Below, piece after piece: positions 6,412 through 14,176 of a DNA stretch of 39,786 nucleotides. How positions within the stretch are numbered: the first letter of the stretch is position 1; each line of letters starts with the position of its first letter. Under the pieces are notes generated by a model, which searched no databases, was not told where the DNA came from, and saw only the letters and a list, made by a program, of their open reading frames with translations. The DNA comes from Myxococcaceae bacterium (lineage in GTDB: Bacteria; Myxococcota_A; UBA9160): contig CAJPFO010000240.1 of NCBI GenBank assembly GCA_905339255.1, positions 1 to 39,786 on the forward strand, read 5' to 3'. Position numbers and translations under genes: made by a program.

Positions 6412-9279
6412 ATGTCGAGTCTGCTCTGCCTGCTCTTCGCCCTCTCCGGAGCCGCCGCGCTCCTCTTCGAGACGCTCTGGTTCCGCGGGGCGAGCCTCGC
6501 CTTCGGAAATGGGGTCTGGGCATCGGCGATCGTGCTCGCGAGCTTCATGGCGGGGCTCGGCCTCGGCAACGCGCTCGCGGCGCGCTGGGGCTCGCGGGTC
6601 GGCAGGCCGGTCCGCGCGTACGCGGCGCTCGAGGTCACGGTGGGCCTCGCAGGATTCGGCCTGGTCCTGCTCTTGCCGCGCCTCGGCGCCCTCCTTGCGC
6701 CGGGTCTCCGGCCGCTCGCGGAGGCACCCTATGTGCTCAATGCCGCAAGGCTCTCGGCGGCGTTCGTCCTCCTCGTGGTTCCGTCGGCGGCGATGGGGGC
6801 GACACTTCCGCTCCTCGCTGGTGCGCTCCATGCGCGCGATCCGCACTTTGGTCGTGTGCTCGGGCGGCTCTACGGCTGGAATACGCTCGGTGCGGTCGTC
6901 GGGAGCCTCGCAGGCGAGCTCTTCTTGCTCTCCCGGCTCGGCGTGCGCGGTTCGGGCGCAGTGGCGCTCGGAGCGAACCTCGTCGCGGCCACCCTCGCTT
7001 TGCTGGTTTCGAAGCGACTCGAGGTCGGGTCTCCGTCTGCGCACGTGAATGCTCGTCTCGTGCCGCTCTCGGCGCGAGCGCGAGGGCTTCTTGCGGCCTC
7101 GTGTGCTTCGGGATTCCTGCTTCTCGCACTCGAAGTGGTCTGGTTCCGCTTCCTCCTTCTCTTCGTCAACGGTACGAGCCTCGCCTTTGCGCTCATGCTC
7201 GCGGTCGTCCTGTTCGGCATCGCGTCGGGAGGCCTCGCTGCGGGACCTCTTGCCGCGAGAGCCGGAGCTCCGGCCGGTGCGACCCCTGCGATTGCACTTC
7301 TCGCCGGGACGCTGTGCCTCGCGAGCTATCTGCTCTTCCCGCTCGCGCTCGCAAGGGTCGGGGGCGGGCTCGTCTGGCATCCGCTCCCGACGGCCGGGCT
7401 CGCGATCTCGCTCATGTTTCCCGTCGCGTTCTGCTCGGGGATGCTCTTTCCTCGTCTCGGCGCCTCGCTGCAGGAGGAAGTGGGCGACGCGGCGCGAAGC
7501 ACGGGGCTGCTCACGCTCGCCAACACGACGGGCGCGGCGTTCGGTCCACTCGTCGCGGGCTTCTTGCTCCTGCCCGGAATCGGAATGGAGCGGGCGATCT
7601 TTGCTCTCGGTTGCGCCTACACGGCGGTCGCAGGGCTCGCAGCATTCGGCAGTCCGATCGCTCCGGGACGGAGGGGAGTCACGGCCACGGCAGCCGTTTC
7701 GCTCCTGGCTCTCGTCCTCGTCTTCCCCTTCGGAGTCATGGAATCCGGATATCTGCAGGTTCCCGTGGCACGCTATCGCATGCGGGAGGATGCGCGCGTC
7801 GTCGCGGTTCGCGAAGGGCTCGTCGAGACGATCCAGTACGTCGAGACGCCTCGTTTCGGAGAAGCCTGGTACCACCAGCTCGTCACCAACGGCATCTCGA
7901 TGTCGGGCAACAGCTTCGCGGGCCGGCGCTACATGAAGCTCTACGTCTACTGGCCCGTCGCGCTGCATCCGGCGCCACGCAAGGCGCTTCTCATCAGCTT
8001 CGGGGTCGGATCGACGGCGAAGGCGCTCACCGATACCCGGGAGCTCGAGCAGATCGACGTGGTCGACATCTCGCGAGAGATCCTCGAGCTCTCCCGGATC
8101 GTCTTCCCCGCCGAGCGCGACGATCCGCTCCGCGATCCGAGAGTCCGCGTCCATGTCGAAGACGGCCGTCATTTCCTCGCACTCACGGCGCAGCGCTACG
8201 ACCTCGTCACGGCGGAGCCTCCACCCCCGAATGCAGCCGGCGTCGTGAATCTCTATTCGCGAGAGCACTTCGCCCTGGTCAGGGATCGGCTTCGAGACGG
8301 AGGGATGGCGACCTACTGGCTTCCGATGCACGTGCTTTCCGACGACGAGGCGAAGGCGGTGATCCGCGCCTTCTGCGAGGCCTTCGAGGACTGCTCGCTG
8401 TGGAATGGCTTCGGGCTCGACTTCATGCTCGCCGGCACGAAGCGAGCGCGAGGACCGGTGGACGGGGCGCGGTTCCGCCGGCAATGGGACGACCCGACGG
8501 TGGGAGCCGAACTGCGACGGGTCGGGATCGAGCGGCCCGAGCAGCTCGGCGCGCTCTTCGTCGCGGACGCGACGACACTCGCGGGACTCACCGCGGGGGT
8601 CGAGCCCGTGACCGACGACTTCCCGAAGCGGATCGGTGATTCGCTCGAGGCCCGCGATCCCTTCGACTCCGTTCTGGTTCGAGAATGGAGCATGGCAGCG
8701 GCGGCGAGGGAGCGCTTCGAGAAGAGCTCGCTCATCGGGCGGCTCTGGCCCGAAGACGTGCGGCTCGCGACGCTTCCGTACTTCGAGATCCAACAACTCG
8801 TGAGCGACCTCGGAACGCGGAGGCGTGACGGCTCGCGACCGGCGCTCGCGGAGGTCGATCGGTTGCTGCGGACGACCGAGCTCCGGACGCTTCCGCTGCT
8901 GCTCCTCGGCGGCGATCCTTTCGAACTCGAGATCGCTGCCCGTGCGGCGGCAAGGGGCCATCGGGATCTCGAGATCGAACGAACGCTCGCGCTCGGTGCG
9001 CTCGCGGCTCGACGCTACGAAGAGGCCGCCGCGCGCCTCGATCTTCTTGCTGGAGATCCGGGCCTCGGTCTCGTGCGCGGATACGTGCTCTGCAGGGCGG
9101 GGCGGCCGCAAGAGGCGCTCGACACGGCGACCACCCTGGCCCGGGCCGCGCCGGAGGCGTTCGCCTGGCTCGCGGGAACGTGTCGCGACGGCGATCTCGT
9201 GGCTAGCCGGGGCGGCGAACGACCAGAAGCTCGAAGCGCCCGCTCGGACCGACCAGCGAGTTCGCCGCGAAGCCCGTGA
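6412..9279 (+). CDS. polytopic membrane protein fused to a spermidine-synthase-like domain and TPR-like tail
   Basis: 955 aa. Residues 1-440 form about 12 transmembrane helices (starting LLCLLFALSGAAALLFETLWFR, a signature of 'fused MFS/spermidine synthase' proteins). Residues about 455-690 are a class I methyltransferase/SpeE-like domain: ETIQYVETP, VTNGISMSG, the SAM-loop region LLISFGVGSTAKAL, the acidic strand-2 end IDVVDISREI, VEDGRHFL, then YDLVTAEPPPP. The last motif replaces the catalytic Asp region of true spermidine synthases, so an aminopropyl transfer reaction is doubtful. Residues 690-955 include helical TPR-like repeats (ARRYEEAAARLDLLAGDPGL). The ATG at 6412 follows AAGGGATGCCGCGCG. 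The 3' end overlaps a convergent gene by 77 bases. Function is unknown. Confidence 0.8.
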   Translation: MSSLLCLLFALSGAAALLFETLWFRGASLAFGNGVWASAIVLASFMAGLGLGNALAARWGSRVGRPVRAYAALEVTVGLAGFGLVLLLPRLGALLAPGLRPLAEAPYVLNAARLSAAFVLLVVPSAAMGATLPLLAGALHARDPHFGRVLGRLYGWNTLGAVVGSLAGELFLLSRLGVRGSGAVALGANLVAATLALLVSKRLEVGSPSAHVNARLVPLSARARGLLAASCASGFLLLALEVVWFRFLLLFVNGTSLAFALMLAVVLFGIASGGLAAGPLAARAGAPAGATPAIALLAGTLCLASYLLFPLALARVGGGLVWHPLPTAGLAISLMFPVAFCSGMLFPRLGASLQEEVGDAARSTGLLTLANTTGAAFGPLVAGFLLLPGIGMERAIFALGCAYTAVAGLAAFGSPIAPGRRGVTATAAVSLLALVLVFPFGVMESGYLQVPVARYRMREDARVVAVREGLVETIQYVETPRFGEAWYHQLVTNGISMSGNSFAGRRYMKLYVYWPVALHPAPRKALLISFGVGSTAKALTDTRELEQIDVVDISREILELSRIVFPAERDDPLRDPRVRVHVEDGRHFLALTAQRYDLVTAEPPPPNAAGVVNLYSREHFALVRDRLRDGGMATYWLPMHVLSDDEAKAVIRAFCEAFEDCSLWNGFGLDFMLAGTKRARGPVDGARFRRQWDDPTVGAELRRVGIERPEQLGALFVADATTLAGLTAGVEPVTDDFPKRIGDSLEARDPFDSVLVREWSMAAAARERFEKSSLIGRLWPEDVRLATLPYFEIQQLVSDLGTRRRDGSRPALAEVDRLLRTTELRTLPLLLLGGDPFELEIAARAAARGHRDLEIERTLALGALAARRYEEAAARLDLLAGDPGLGLVRGYVLCRAGRPQEALDTATTLARAAPEAFAWLAGTCRDGDLVASRGGERPEARSARSDRPASSPRSP

Positions 9280-9583
9280 GGCCGACGATGATCGCACCGA
9301 GAAAGGCGTCGCCGAAGCTCGCGACGTGGACTCTTGGAAGCAGCCACGCGACCAGTTCGAGCATGCCCGCGTTCACCACCAGCAAGAAAAGACCGAGCGT
9401 CACGAGCGTGAGCGGGAGCGTGAGGAGCACGACCACGGGGCGCACGAACGCGTTCACGAAGCCGAGAAGCGCCGCAGCGAGGAGCAGGGTGGGCGTATCG
9501 GCGATCTCGATGCCGGAGAGGATCTGTTCTGCGACCCAGAGGCCGAGCGCGACGATGAGCCAGCGGAGCAAGAAACCGGGCAT
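9203..9583 (-). CDS. YvlD/phage-holin-like small membrane protein (PF04020-type)
   Basis: 126 aa with four hydrophobic helices: LLRWLIVALGLWVAEQIL, TLLLAAALLGFVNAFVRPV, VVLLTLPLTLVTLGLFLLVVNAG and ASFGDAFLGAIIVGLTGFAA. The segment 'GfvNAfvRPvvvlLTLPltlvTLGLFllvvNa' is the hallmark of the YvlD/'phage holin family 4' group, small cell-membrane proteins of uncertain role; despite the name most are chromosomal and not lytic. The ATG at 9583 is preceded by GGGAGGGACC. Its last 77 bases overlap the end of the convergent membrane/SpeE-like gene. Nothing else of phage origin is nearby. Confidence 0.85.
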   Translation of the reverse strand: MPGFLLRWLIVALGLWVAEQILSGIEIADTPTLLLAAALLGFVNAFVRPVVVLLTLPLTLVTLGLFLLVVNAGMLELVAWLLPRVHVASFGDAFLGAIIVGLTGFAANSLVGPSGRFELLVVRRPG

Positions 9584-9670
9584 GGTCCCTCCCGGAGTTC
9601 GATTCGACCGGTGCGAGCATAGCGGGAGTACCGGGTACAGCGCCGAACCGGGAAGGCCGAGAAGGGCGCC

Positions 9671-10882
9671 ATGGCGGAGCGTTCGAGGGAGATCGACGAG
9701 ACCGCGCGACTGCTGGCGGCGGTCGAGCGGCATGCACCCGATGCGATCGCGCTCGCCCGTTTCATGGCGGAGAACCCCGAAATTGCACTCGAGGAGCGCG
9801 AGGCGTCGGCGCGCTACGCGGCGTGGCTCGAGCGGCTCGGCTTCTCGGTCGTCCGTGCGAGCGCCGGTCTCGAGACGGCCTTCGTGGCGCGACGCGGGGG
9901 ACCGGCCCCGCTCCGTATCGCCCTCCTCGCCGAGATGGACGCGCTTCCCGAGATCGGGCATGCGTGTGGTCACAATCTCTCGGGGCCCGCGAGCCTCCTC
10001 GCCGCAGCGGCGATCGTCGAGGTGCTCGCGCCGGGATCGGTCGAGGTTCTCGTGGTGGGCTGCCCCGCCGAGGAGATCGGCCTCGGCAAGCGGCGGCTCG
10101 TCGAGGCAGGGACCTTCGAAGGTGTGCACGCAGCGCTCATGGCGCACGCCTCCGACATGCGGCGGGCGCATCGGCTCTTTCTCGGCAACCGGAAGTTCGA
10201 GCTCGTCTACCTCGGTCGCGCGGCGCACGCGGCGGCATACCCCGAAGAAGGCGTGAACGCGCTCGACGGAGTCGTGCAGCTTCTCGTCGGGATCGGGCTC
10301 CTGCGACAGCAGCTTTCGCGAAGCGCTCGCGTGCATGCGATCGTGAGCGAGGGAGGACGCTCGCCGAACGTGATTCCCGAGCGAGCGGTGGCGAAGGTCT
10401 GGGTGCGGGCGCTCGACGATGTGACACTCGAGAGCGTTACGCAGCGCGTGCTGGCCTGCGCCCGCGGGGCCGCCGAGGCGAGCGGCACCCGGCTCGAGGT
10501 CGTCGAGACTCCGGGAACGTCTCCGCCGATGCGTCCGAATCTCGCGCTCGCGGCGCTCTATCGACGCCAGCTCGAACGACTCGGACTTCGGGAGACGGAT
10601 CATCCGCCGGATGCGAAGATCGGATCGAGCGACATCACGCACGTCTCGCGCGTGGTACCGACGATCCATCCGAACTTCCCGATCGGCGAGCGGCTCGAGC
10701 TCCACACGCGCGAGTTCGCGCGGGCGGCGGCCTCGGAGAGCGGGCGGGCGGGGCTTCTCGAAGCCGCTCGTGCGCTCTCGCTCACGGTGGCCGAGCTCGC
10801 CCGGTCGCCCGAGGCCCGGGAGGCCGTGGCGCGCGAGGCGGCCTCGGGGAGGGCGACCCAGCCGGTCGCGCCTACGCGCTGA
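9671..10882 (+). CDS. M20D-family amidohydrolase / peptidase (AbgB-like)
   Basis: 403 aa, usual length for M20D enzymes, which remove amino acids from N-acyl or aminobenzoyl conjugates with two metal ions. Visible motifs: LLAEMDALPEIGHACGHN (metal ligands Asp and His), CPAEEIGLGK (catalytic Glu-Glu pair), LMAHASDMRRA (metal His), the dimerisation domain from about 190 to 300, and GSSDITHVSRVVPTIHP near the C-terminus (a final metal ligand His region). No signal peptide, so cytoplasmic. The start ATG 9671 follows GAGAAGGGCGCC. The last ten codons and the stop lie inside one copy of a REP-like repeat (10851-10886), so the C-terminal residues RATQPVAPTR are probably repeat-derived. The substrate is not determinable. 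Confidence 0.85.
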   Translation: MAERSREIDETARLLAAVERHAPDAIALARFMAENPEIALEEREASARYAAWLERLGFSVVRASAGLETAFVARRGGPAPLRIALLAEMDALPEIGHACGHNLSGPASLLAAAAIVEVLAPGSVEVLVVGCPAEEIGLGKRRLVEAGTFEGVHAALMAHASDMRRAHRLFLGNRKFELVYLGRAAHAAAYPEEGVNALDGVVQLLVGIGLLRQQLSRSARVHAIVSEGGRSPNVIPERAVAKVWVRALDDVTLESVTQRVLACARGAAEASGTRLEVVETPGTSPPMRPNLALAALYRRQLERLGLRETDHPPDAKIGSSDITHVSRVVPTIHPNFPIGERLELHTREFARAAASESGRAGLLEAARALSLTVAELARSPEAREAVAREAASGRATQPVAPTR

Positions 10883-10886
10883 CGTG
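10851..10886 (+). repeat. REP-like repeat copy 1 (covers the stop of the M20D gene)
   Basis: GGGCGACCCAG-C-CGGTCGCG followed by CCTACGCGCTGACGTG. It matches copy 2 at 10900-10935 over 36 bases with three mismatches. The core can fold as GCGACC-CAGCC-GGTCGC. It contributes the last ten codons and the TGA of the upstream gene. Confidence 0.7.
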
Positions 10887-10899
10887 TGCGCCGGGGCCC

Positions 10900-10935
10900 G
10901 GGCGACCCAGCGGGTCGCGCCTACGCGCTCAGGTG
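10900..10935 (+). repeat. REP-like repeat copy 2
   Basis: Same unit as at 10851, here with the perfect palindrome GCGACCC-AGC-GGGTCGC followed by GCCTACGCGCTCAGGTG. The two copies begin 49 bases apart. Palindromic cores flanked by a conserved CTACG-type tail are characteristic of REP elements scattered between genes. Whether it is dispersed genome-wide cannot be seen here. Confidence 0.7.
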
Positions 10936-11052
10936 GGGCGCCGAGCGCAGGGCGATCGAGCGGGCCGTCGTTACCCGGCGAGCTGCGGGGTCGGCGGGCG
11001 GAACCTTGCTCGACCGCAGGGTTGCGGTCTAAGCTGCGAGCCGGGGGGAAGC

Positions 11053-11718
11053 GTGAGGTTGCACACGGGCGTGCGGCGCGACGCCTTCGCGGCGCAGCGG
11101 CGGCGCATGGTCGAGAGGCTCGCGAAGGCCGGGATCGGCGTCCCGCGGGTCTGGGCCGCGCTCGAGGCCGTTCCGCGCCACCTCCTCGTCCCCGAGGCGC
11201 TCCAGGTCCAGGCCTACTCCGATAGCGCGCTTCCGATCGGTGACGGACAGACGATTTCGGCGCCCGGAAGCGTCGCGCTCATGAGCTCGGCGCTCGCCCT
11301 CGAAGGGGGCGAGCGCGTGCTCGAGATCGGAACCGGATCCGGGTACCAGGCCGCGGTTCTCTCGCGTCTCGCAGGCGAAGTCATCTCGGTCGAGCGGCTT
11401 CCCGGCCTCGCGGCGCGAGCACGCCGCGCGCTCGACACGCTCGGTGTCGCGAATGTCGTCGTCTATCTCGGGGACGGGAGCCTCGGTCGTCCCGCCGATG
11501 CGCCCTTCGACGCCATCCTCGTGACGGCAGGGGCGCCCGCGATTCCGCGGCCCCTGCTCGAGCAACTCGCCGCGGGAGGGCGCCTCGTCGCGCCGATCGG
11601 AGCGCGCGAGGAGCAGCGACTGGTGCGCGTGCGCCGGGGCGGAGAAGGCTTCACGCGCGAGGACCTCGGCCGCTGCCGCTTCGTCGATCTGGTCGGGGCC
11701 AACGGGTGGGCCGCCTAG
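11053..11718 (+). CDS. pcm: protein-L-isoaspartate O-methyltransferase
   Basis: 221 aa from GTG 11053, preceded by GGGGGAAGC; close to the family's usual 210-220. It repairs age-damaged proteins by methylating L-isoaspartyl residues with S-adenosylmethionine. Motifs: N-terminal RRRMVERLAKAGI, substrate-site region PIGDGQTISAPG, SAM motif VLEIGTGSGYQAAVLSRL, acidic strand-2 end VISVERLPG, YLGDGSLG, FDAILVTAGAPAIP, and the C-terminal LVAPIGAREEQRLV. A GTG at 11071 is an alternative start. It overlaps the next gene by 13 bases. The pcm-nlpD pairing is the conserved arrangement of surE-pcm-nlpD clusters, although surE is not present upstream here. Confidence 0.93.
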   Translation: MRLHTGVRRDAFAAQRRRMVERLAKAGIGVPRVWAALEAVPRHLLVPEALQVQAYSDSALPIGDGQTISAPGSVALMSSALALEGGERVLEIGTGSGYQAAVLSRLAGEVISVERLPGLAARARRALDTLGVANVVVYLGDGSLGRPADAPFDAILVTAGAPAIPRPLLEQLAAGGRLVAPIGAREEQRLVRVRRGGEGFTREDLGRCRFVDLVGANGWAA

Positions 11719-12416
11719 CCCGCGCGCTCGCGGCGCTGCTCGTGGTGGCCTCGCTCGCGGCGTGCGCCGGCGATCGCGGGCCGGCGCCCGTGGCTCCGCG
11801 CGGGGTCCACCATGAACTCCAGCGAGGCGAGACGGTCTATCGGCTCTCGCGGCGCTACGGAGTCTCGGTCGAGACGATCCTCGAGGCGAACGGGATCGAG
11901 GATCCGCAGCGGATCGCAGTGGGCACGCGCCTGTTCATCCCCGGAGTCGACGGGCCGCTCGAGTCCGAGTCCGAGCCCGAGCCGCTCGTGCGCGGCTGCT
12001 CGCCGCCCGACGCGGTGCGCCGCGAGCGGCAGGCCGAAGCGCTCCAGGAGGACCTCCGCTTCGAATGGCCGTTGCGCGGCAGGATCACGACCTGCTTTGC
12101 GCCCGACGAGCGGATGCACGACGGCATCGACATCGCCGTTACCAAGGGAACCGCGGTGCGGGCGGCAGAGTCCGGGAAGGTCGTCTACAGCTCGCGGCTC
12201 GGTGCCTATGGAAACCTCGTCGTACTTCGCCACGGCGGGGCCTACACGTCGCTCTATGCGCACAATCTCGTGAACCTGGTCGATGCCGGAGATGCCGTCG
12301 TTCGAGGAGACGTGATCGCCGAGGTGGGAGATTCCGGAAACGCGACGGGGCCGCATCTCCATTTCGAGATCCGGCGCGAACGGCGCCCGGACAACCCGAT
12401 GCTCTATCTTCCCTAG
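11706..12416 (+). CDS. nlpD: NlpD-like lipoprotein: LysM plus M23 peptidase domain
   Basis: 236 aa, beginning at a GTG inside the end of pcm. The lipoprotein signal peptide ends in the lipobox SLAAC with Cys at about residue 20. A LysM domain follows (HELQRGETVYRLSRRYGVSVETILEANGI, then VGTRLFIPG), which binds peptidoglycan. The C-terminal half is an M23 (lysostaphin/LytM) domain: HDGIDIA contains the zinc-binding H-x3-D, and GPHLHFEIR the H-x-H. All zinc ligands are present, so unlike E. coli NlpD, where the LytM domain is degenerate and activates amidases, this protein could itself be an endopeptidase. It acts at the outer membrane/periplasm face in cell-wall remodelling. Gene symbol by architecture and context. 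Confidence 0.85.
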   Translation: MGRLARALAALLVVASLAACAGDRGPAPVAPRGVHHELQRGETVYRLSRRYGVSVETILEANGIEDPQRIAVGTRLFIPGVDGPLESESEPEPLVRGCSPPDAVRRERQAEALQEDLRFEWPLRGRITTCFAPDERMHDGIDIAVTKGTAVRAAESGKVVYSSRLGAYGNLVVLRHGGAYTSLYAHNLVNLVDAGDAVVRGDVIAEVGDSGNATGPHLHFEIRRERRPDNPMLYLP

Positions 12417-12435
12417 CAACCGCCTGCGAGGACCC

Positions 12436-12963
12436 ATGCGCCACTCTGCCGAAGACCTGCGACGCCTGATCCGGGACGTTCCCGACTTTCCGAAGCCCGG
12501 CATCCTGTTCCGTGACGTGACTCCGCTGCTCGCCGATCCGGCGGGACTGAGGGGCGCGGTCGAAGCGATGGCGGATCCCTTCCGCGACGCAGGCGTCGAT
12601 CGCGTGCTCGGGATCGAATCTCGGGGATTCTTGCTCGGCGCCCCGGTGGCGCTCGCGCTCGGCGCCGGTCTCGTGATCGTGCGAAAGCCCGGGAAGCTCC
12701 CGTGGCGGACGATGAGCGCGAGCTACGAGCTCGAATATGGACACGACACCGTCGAGATGCACGAAGACGCGCTCGCACCGGGCCAACGTGTGCTCGTCGT
12801 CGACGATCTGATCGCCACGGGCGGCACGGCGCGCGCCGCCGTGCAACTCGCGCGCGAGTCCCGCGCGGAGATCGTCGGGGCGTCGTTCCTCGTCGAGCTC
12901 GTGGCACTCGGGGGCCGGGAACGCCTCGACGTTGCCGACGTGCGAGCGGTGATCGAGTACTGA
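12436..12963 (+). CDS. apt: adenine phosphoribosyltransferase
   Basis: 175 aa, full length. Catalyses adenine + PRPP to AMP + pyrophosphate in purine salvage, cytoplasmic. Motifs: N-terminal IRDVPDFPKPGILFRDVTPLL (the APT signature), GIESRGFLLG, VIVRKPGKLPW, YELEYGHDTVEMH and the PRPP-binding loop RVLVVDDLIATGGTA. The ATG lies 19 bases after the M23 gene's stop, so it is likely the third gene of the pcm-nlpD-apt operon. Confidence 0.95.
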   Translation: MRHSAEDLRRLIRDVPDFPKPGILFRDVTPLLADPAGLRGAVEAMADPFRDAGVDRVLGIESRGFLLGAPVALALGAGLVIVRKPGKLPWRTMSASYELEYGHDTVEMHEDALAPGQRVLVVDDLIATGGTARAAVQLARESRAEIVGASFLVELVALGGRERLDVADVRAVIEY

Positions 12964-13019
12964 GTCGCATCCGACCGGTTCGCCCGGTGGGAGGCCCCTC
13001 CGCTAGGATCCGCGCTCGC

Positions 13020-13095
13020 GCCCCCGTAGCTCAGGGGATAGAGCAGCGGTTTCCTAAACCGCGTGTCGCAAGTTCGAGTCTTGCCGGGGGCGCCA
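13020..13095 (+). tRNA. tRNA-Arg (anticodon CCT)
   Basis: Complete cloverleaf with encoded CCA. Acceptor GCCCCCG (13020-13026) pairs with CGGGGGC (13085-13091), then G and CCA. The anticodon stem GCGGT/ACCGC encloses TTCCTAA, giving CCT at 13053-13055, which reads AGG arginine codons. The T arm is GCAAG-TTCGAGT-CTTGC. It lies 56 bases after apt. Confidence 0.97.
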
Positions 13096-13178
13096 TCGAA
13101 TCCCGCGCGATCGGGGCTCCGGGCCGGTCTTTCCGGCGGGCCCGTCGGCGCGAGCCGCCCGGGCTACCCTACCGGATC

Positions 13179-13625
13179 ATGCGGATCGAGGGCCCCGACG
13201 GAAGCCGCTTCGAGCTCTCGCTGCTCGGCTGGCAGCACCCCCATGGCGCATCGAACGAGATCGACGCGAACCGCCTGCGGGTGCGCATTGCGCTCGCGAC
13301 GGAGGAGGGCGCCTTTGCCGAGATCACGCCGGGTCTCGTGGCTTGGGAGGCGGAGCGGCTCGCCGAATGGCTAGAGGCTCTGGCCGCCCATCGCGCGGCG
13401 GAGAGCGAGCAACGCTTCCTCGAGCCGGATCTCCGCTTCCGGATTTCCCCCGCATCCGGCGTCGCGCGCCTGCTTCGTATCGGCATCGACCTCCGCGCAC
13501 GCAGGCCGGGGCGGGAAGCGCCGGTCGGCGAGGTGTGTTTCGCGCTCGACGAGGATGCGCTCGGTCGGGCCGCTCGGACGCTTCGCGCGCAGATCCGCCG
13601 TTTTCCGCCGCGGGAGGCGTCTTGA
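13179..13625 (+). CDS. WapI-immunity-like hypothetical protein
   Basis: 148 aa, no signal peptide or membrane helix. The pattern is an N-terminal beta strand with FELSLLGWQHP, 'EIDANRLRVRIAL', 'LVAWEAERLAEWLEALAAH', 'FLEPDLRFRI', then a strand-rich middle and C-terminal 'FALDEDALGRAARTLRAQIRRFP'. This order resembles the WapI-type immunity fold (small alpha/beta proteins that protect against contact-dependent toxins), but no polymorphic toxin gene is nearby, so the immunity role is not supported by context. The stop overlaps the TTG start of the next gene by three bases. It could instead be an accessory protein of the downstream oxidoreductase operon. Confidence 0.55.
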   Translation: MRIEGPDGSRFELSLLGWQHPHGASNEIDANRLRVRIALATEEGAFAEITPGLVAWEAERLAEWLEALAAHRAAESEQRFLEPDLRFRISPASGVARLLRIGIDLRARRPGREAPVGEVCFALDEDALGRAARTLRAQIRRFPPREAS

Positions 13626-14176
13626 ACCCGTCGCACGCGGCACTCGGACTCACGCGGCGAGTGCTGTTCCGTCGCACACTCCAGGTCGCCGGCGCCATCG
13701 CCGTCTGGCGCGTGACCCCTCCCGCGGCGCGGACGGCCCTCGCAACCGAGGTCGACTCGACTTCTTTCGCGCTCGGCGCACGCGAGCTCTCGATCCTCGA
13801 GGCCGTGGCGGAGACGATCGTGCCCTCGGGCGGCCCCTTCGCCGTGGGCGCGCGCGAGGTGGGACTCGCGACGCGGCTCGATCGCCTCGCCCAGGCACAA
13901 GGGCCCGACGTCGTGCAGGGGCTGCGCGGAGCGCTCTGGCTCGTCGAGCTCGGCGGCGGGCTTTCGATCGGTCGCGCAGCGCGTTTCTCGTCGCTCTCCG
14001 CCGAGGAGCGCGAGCGCGTCTTGGCCGCCCTTTCCACGAGCCGGATCGCGCTCGCCCGCGACGTCTTCACGGGACTCAAGCAGCTCACGGTCTTCGGCTT
14101 CTACGCCGCCGAAGCGAGCTGGCCCGCCACGGGCTACGACGGGCCCTGGGTGCGCGGAAAGGAGTCTCGAGCGTGA
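13622..14176 (+). CDS. gluconate 2-dehydrogenase subunit 3-like protein (Tat-exported small subunit)
   Basis: 184 aa from TTG 13622, overlapping the previous stop. The N-terminus has a twin-arginine signal (LTRRVLFRRTLQVAGAIAVWRV), indicating export folded through Tat. The mature part shows the small-subunit pattern: LSILEAVAETIVPSGGP, ATRLDRLAQAQ, LRGALWLVELGG, FSSLSAEERERVLAAL, FTGLKQLTVFGFYAAEASWPATGYDGPW. The 'lk.l...gfY..e..w..tGYdGPw' ending is characteristic. These subunits accompany FAD-dependent GMC dehydrogenases and carry them out by piggyback export. The large subunit follows with a GTGA overlap. Confidence 0.85.
   Translation: MNPSHAALGLTRRVLFRRTLQVAGAIAVWRVTPPAARTALATEVDSTSFALGARELSILEAVAETIVPSGGPFAVGAREVGLATRLDRLAQAQGPDVVQGLRGALWLVELGGGLSIGRAARFSSLSAEERERVLAALSTSRIALARDVFTGLKQLTVFGFYAAEASWPATGYDGPWVRGKESRA

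Noticed and set aside
5674-9297. 1207-codon open frame on the minus strand opposite the amidohydrolase end and the membrane/SpeE gene
   Set aside because: Composed almost wholly of Arg, Glu, Pro and Ala with no hydrophobic core; a GC-driven shadow of the plus-strand genes.
9203-9583. Prophage lysis gene, suggested by the 'phage holin' family name
   Set aside because: Members of this YvlD-like family are mostly chromosomal housekeeping membrane proteins and there are no phage genes nearby.
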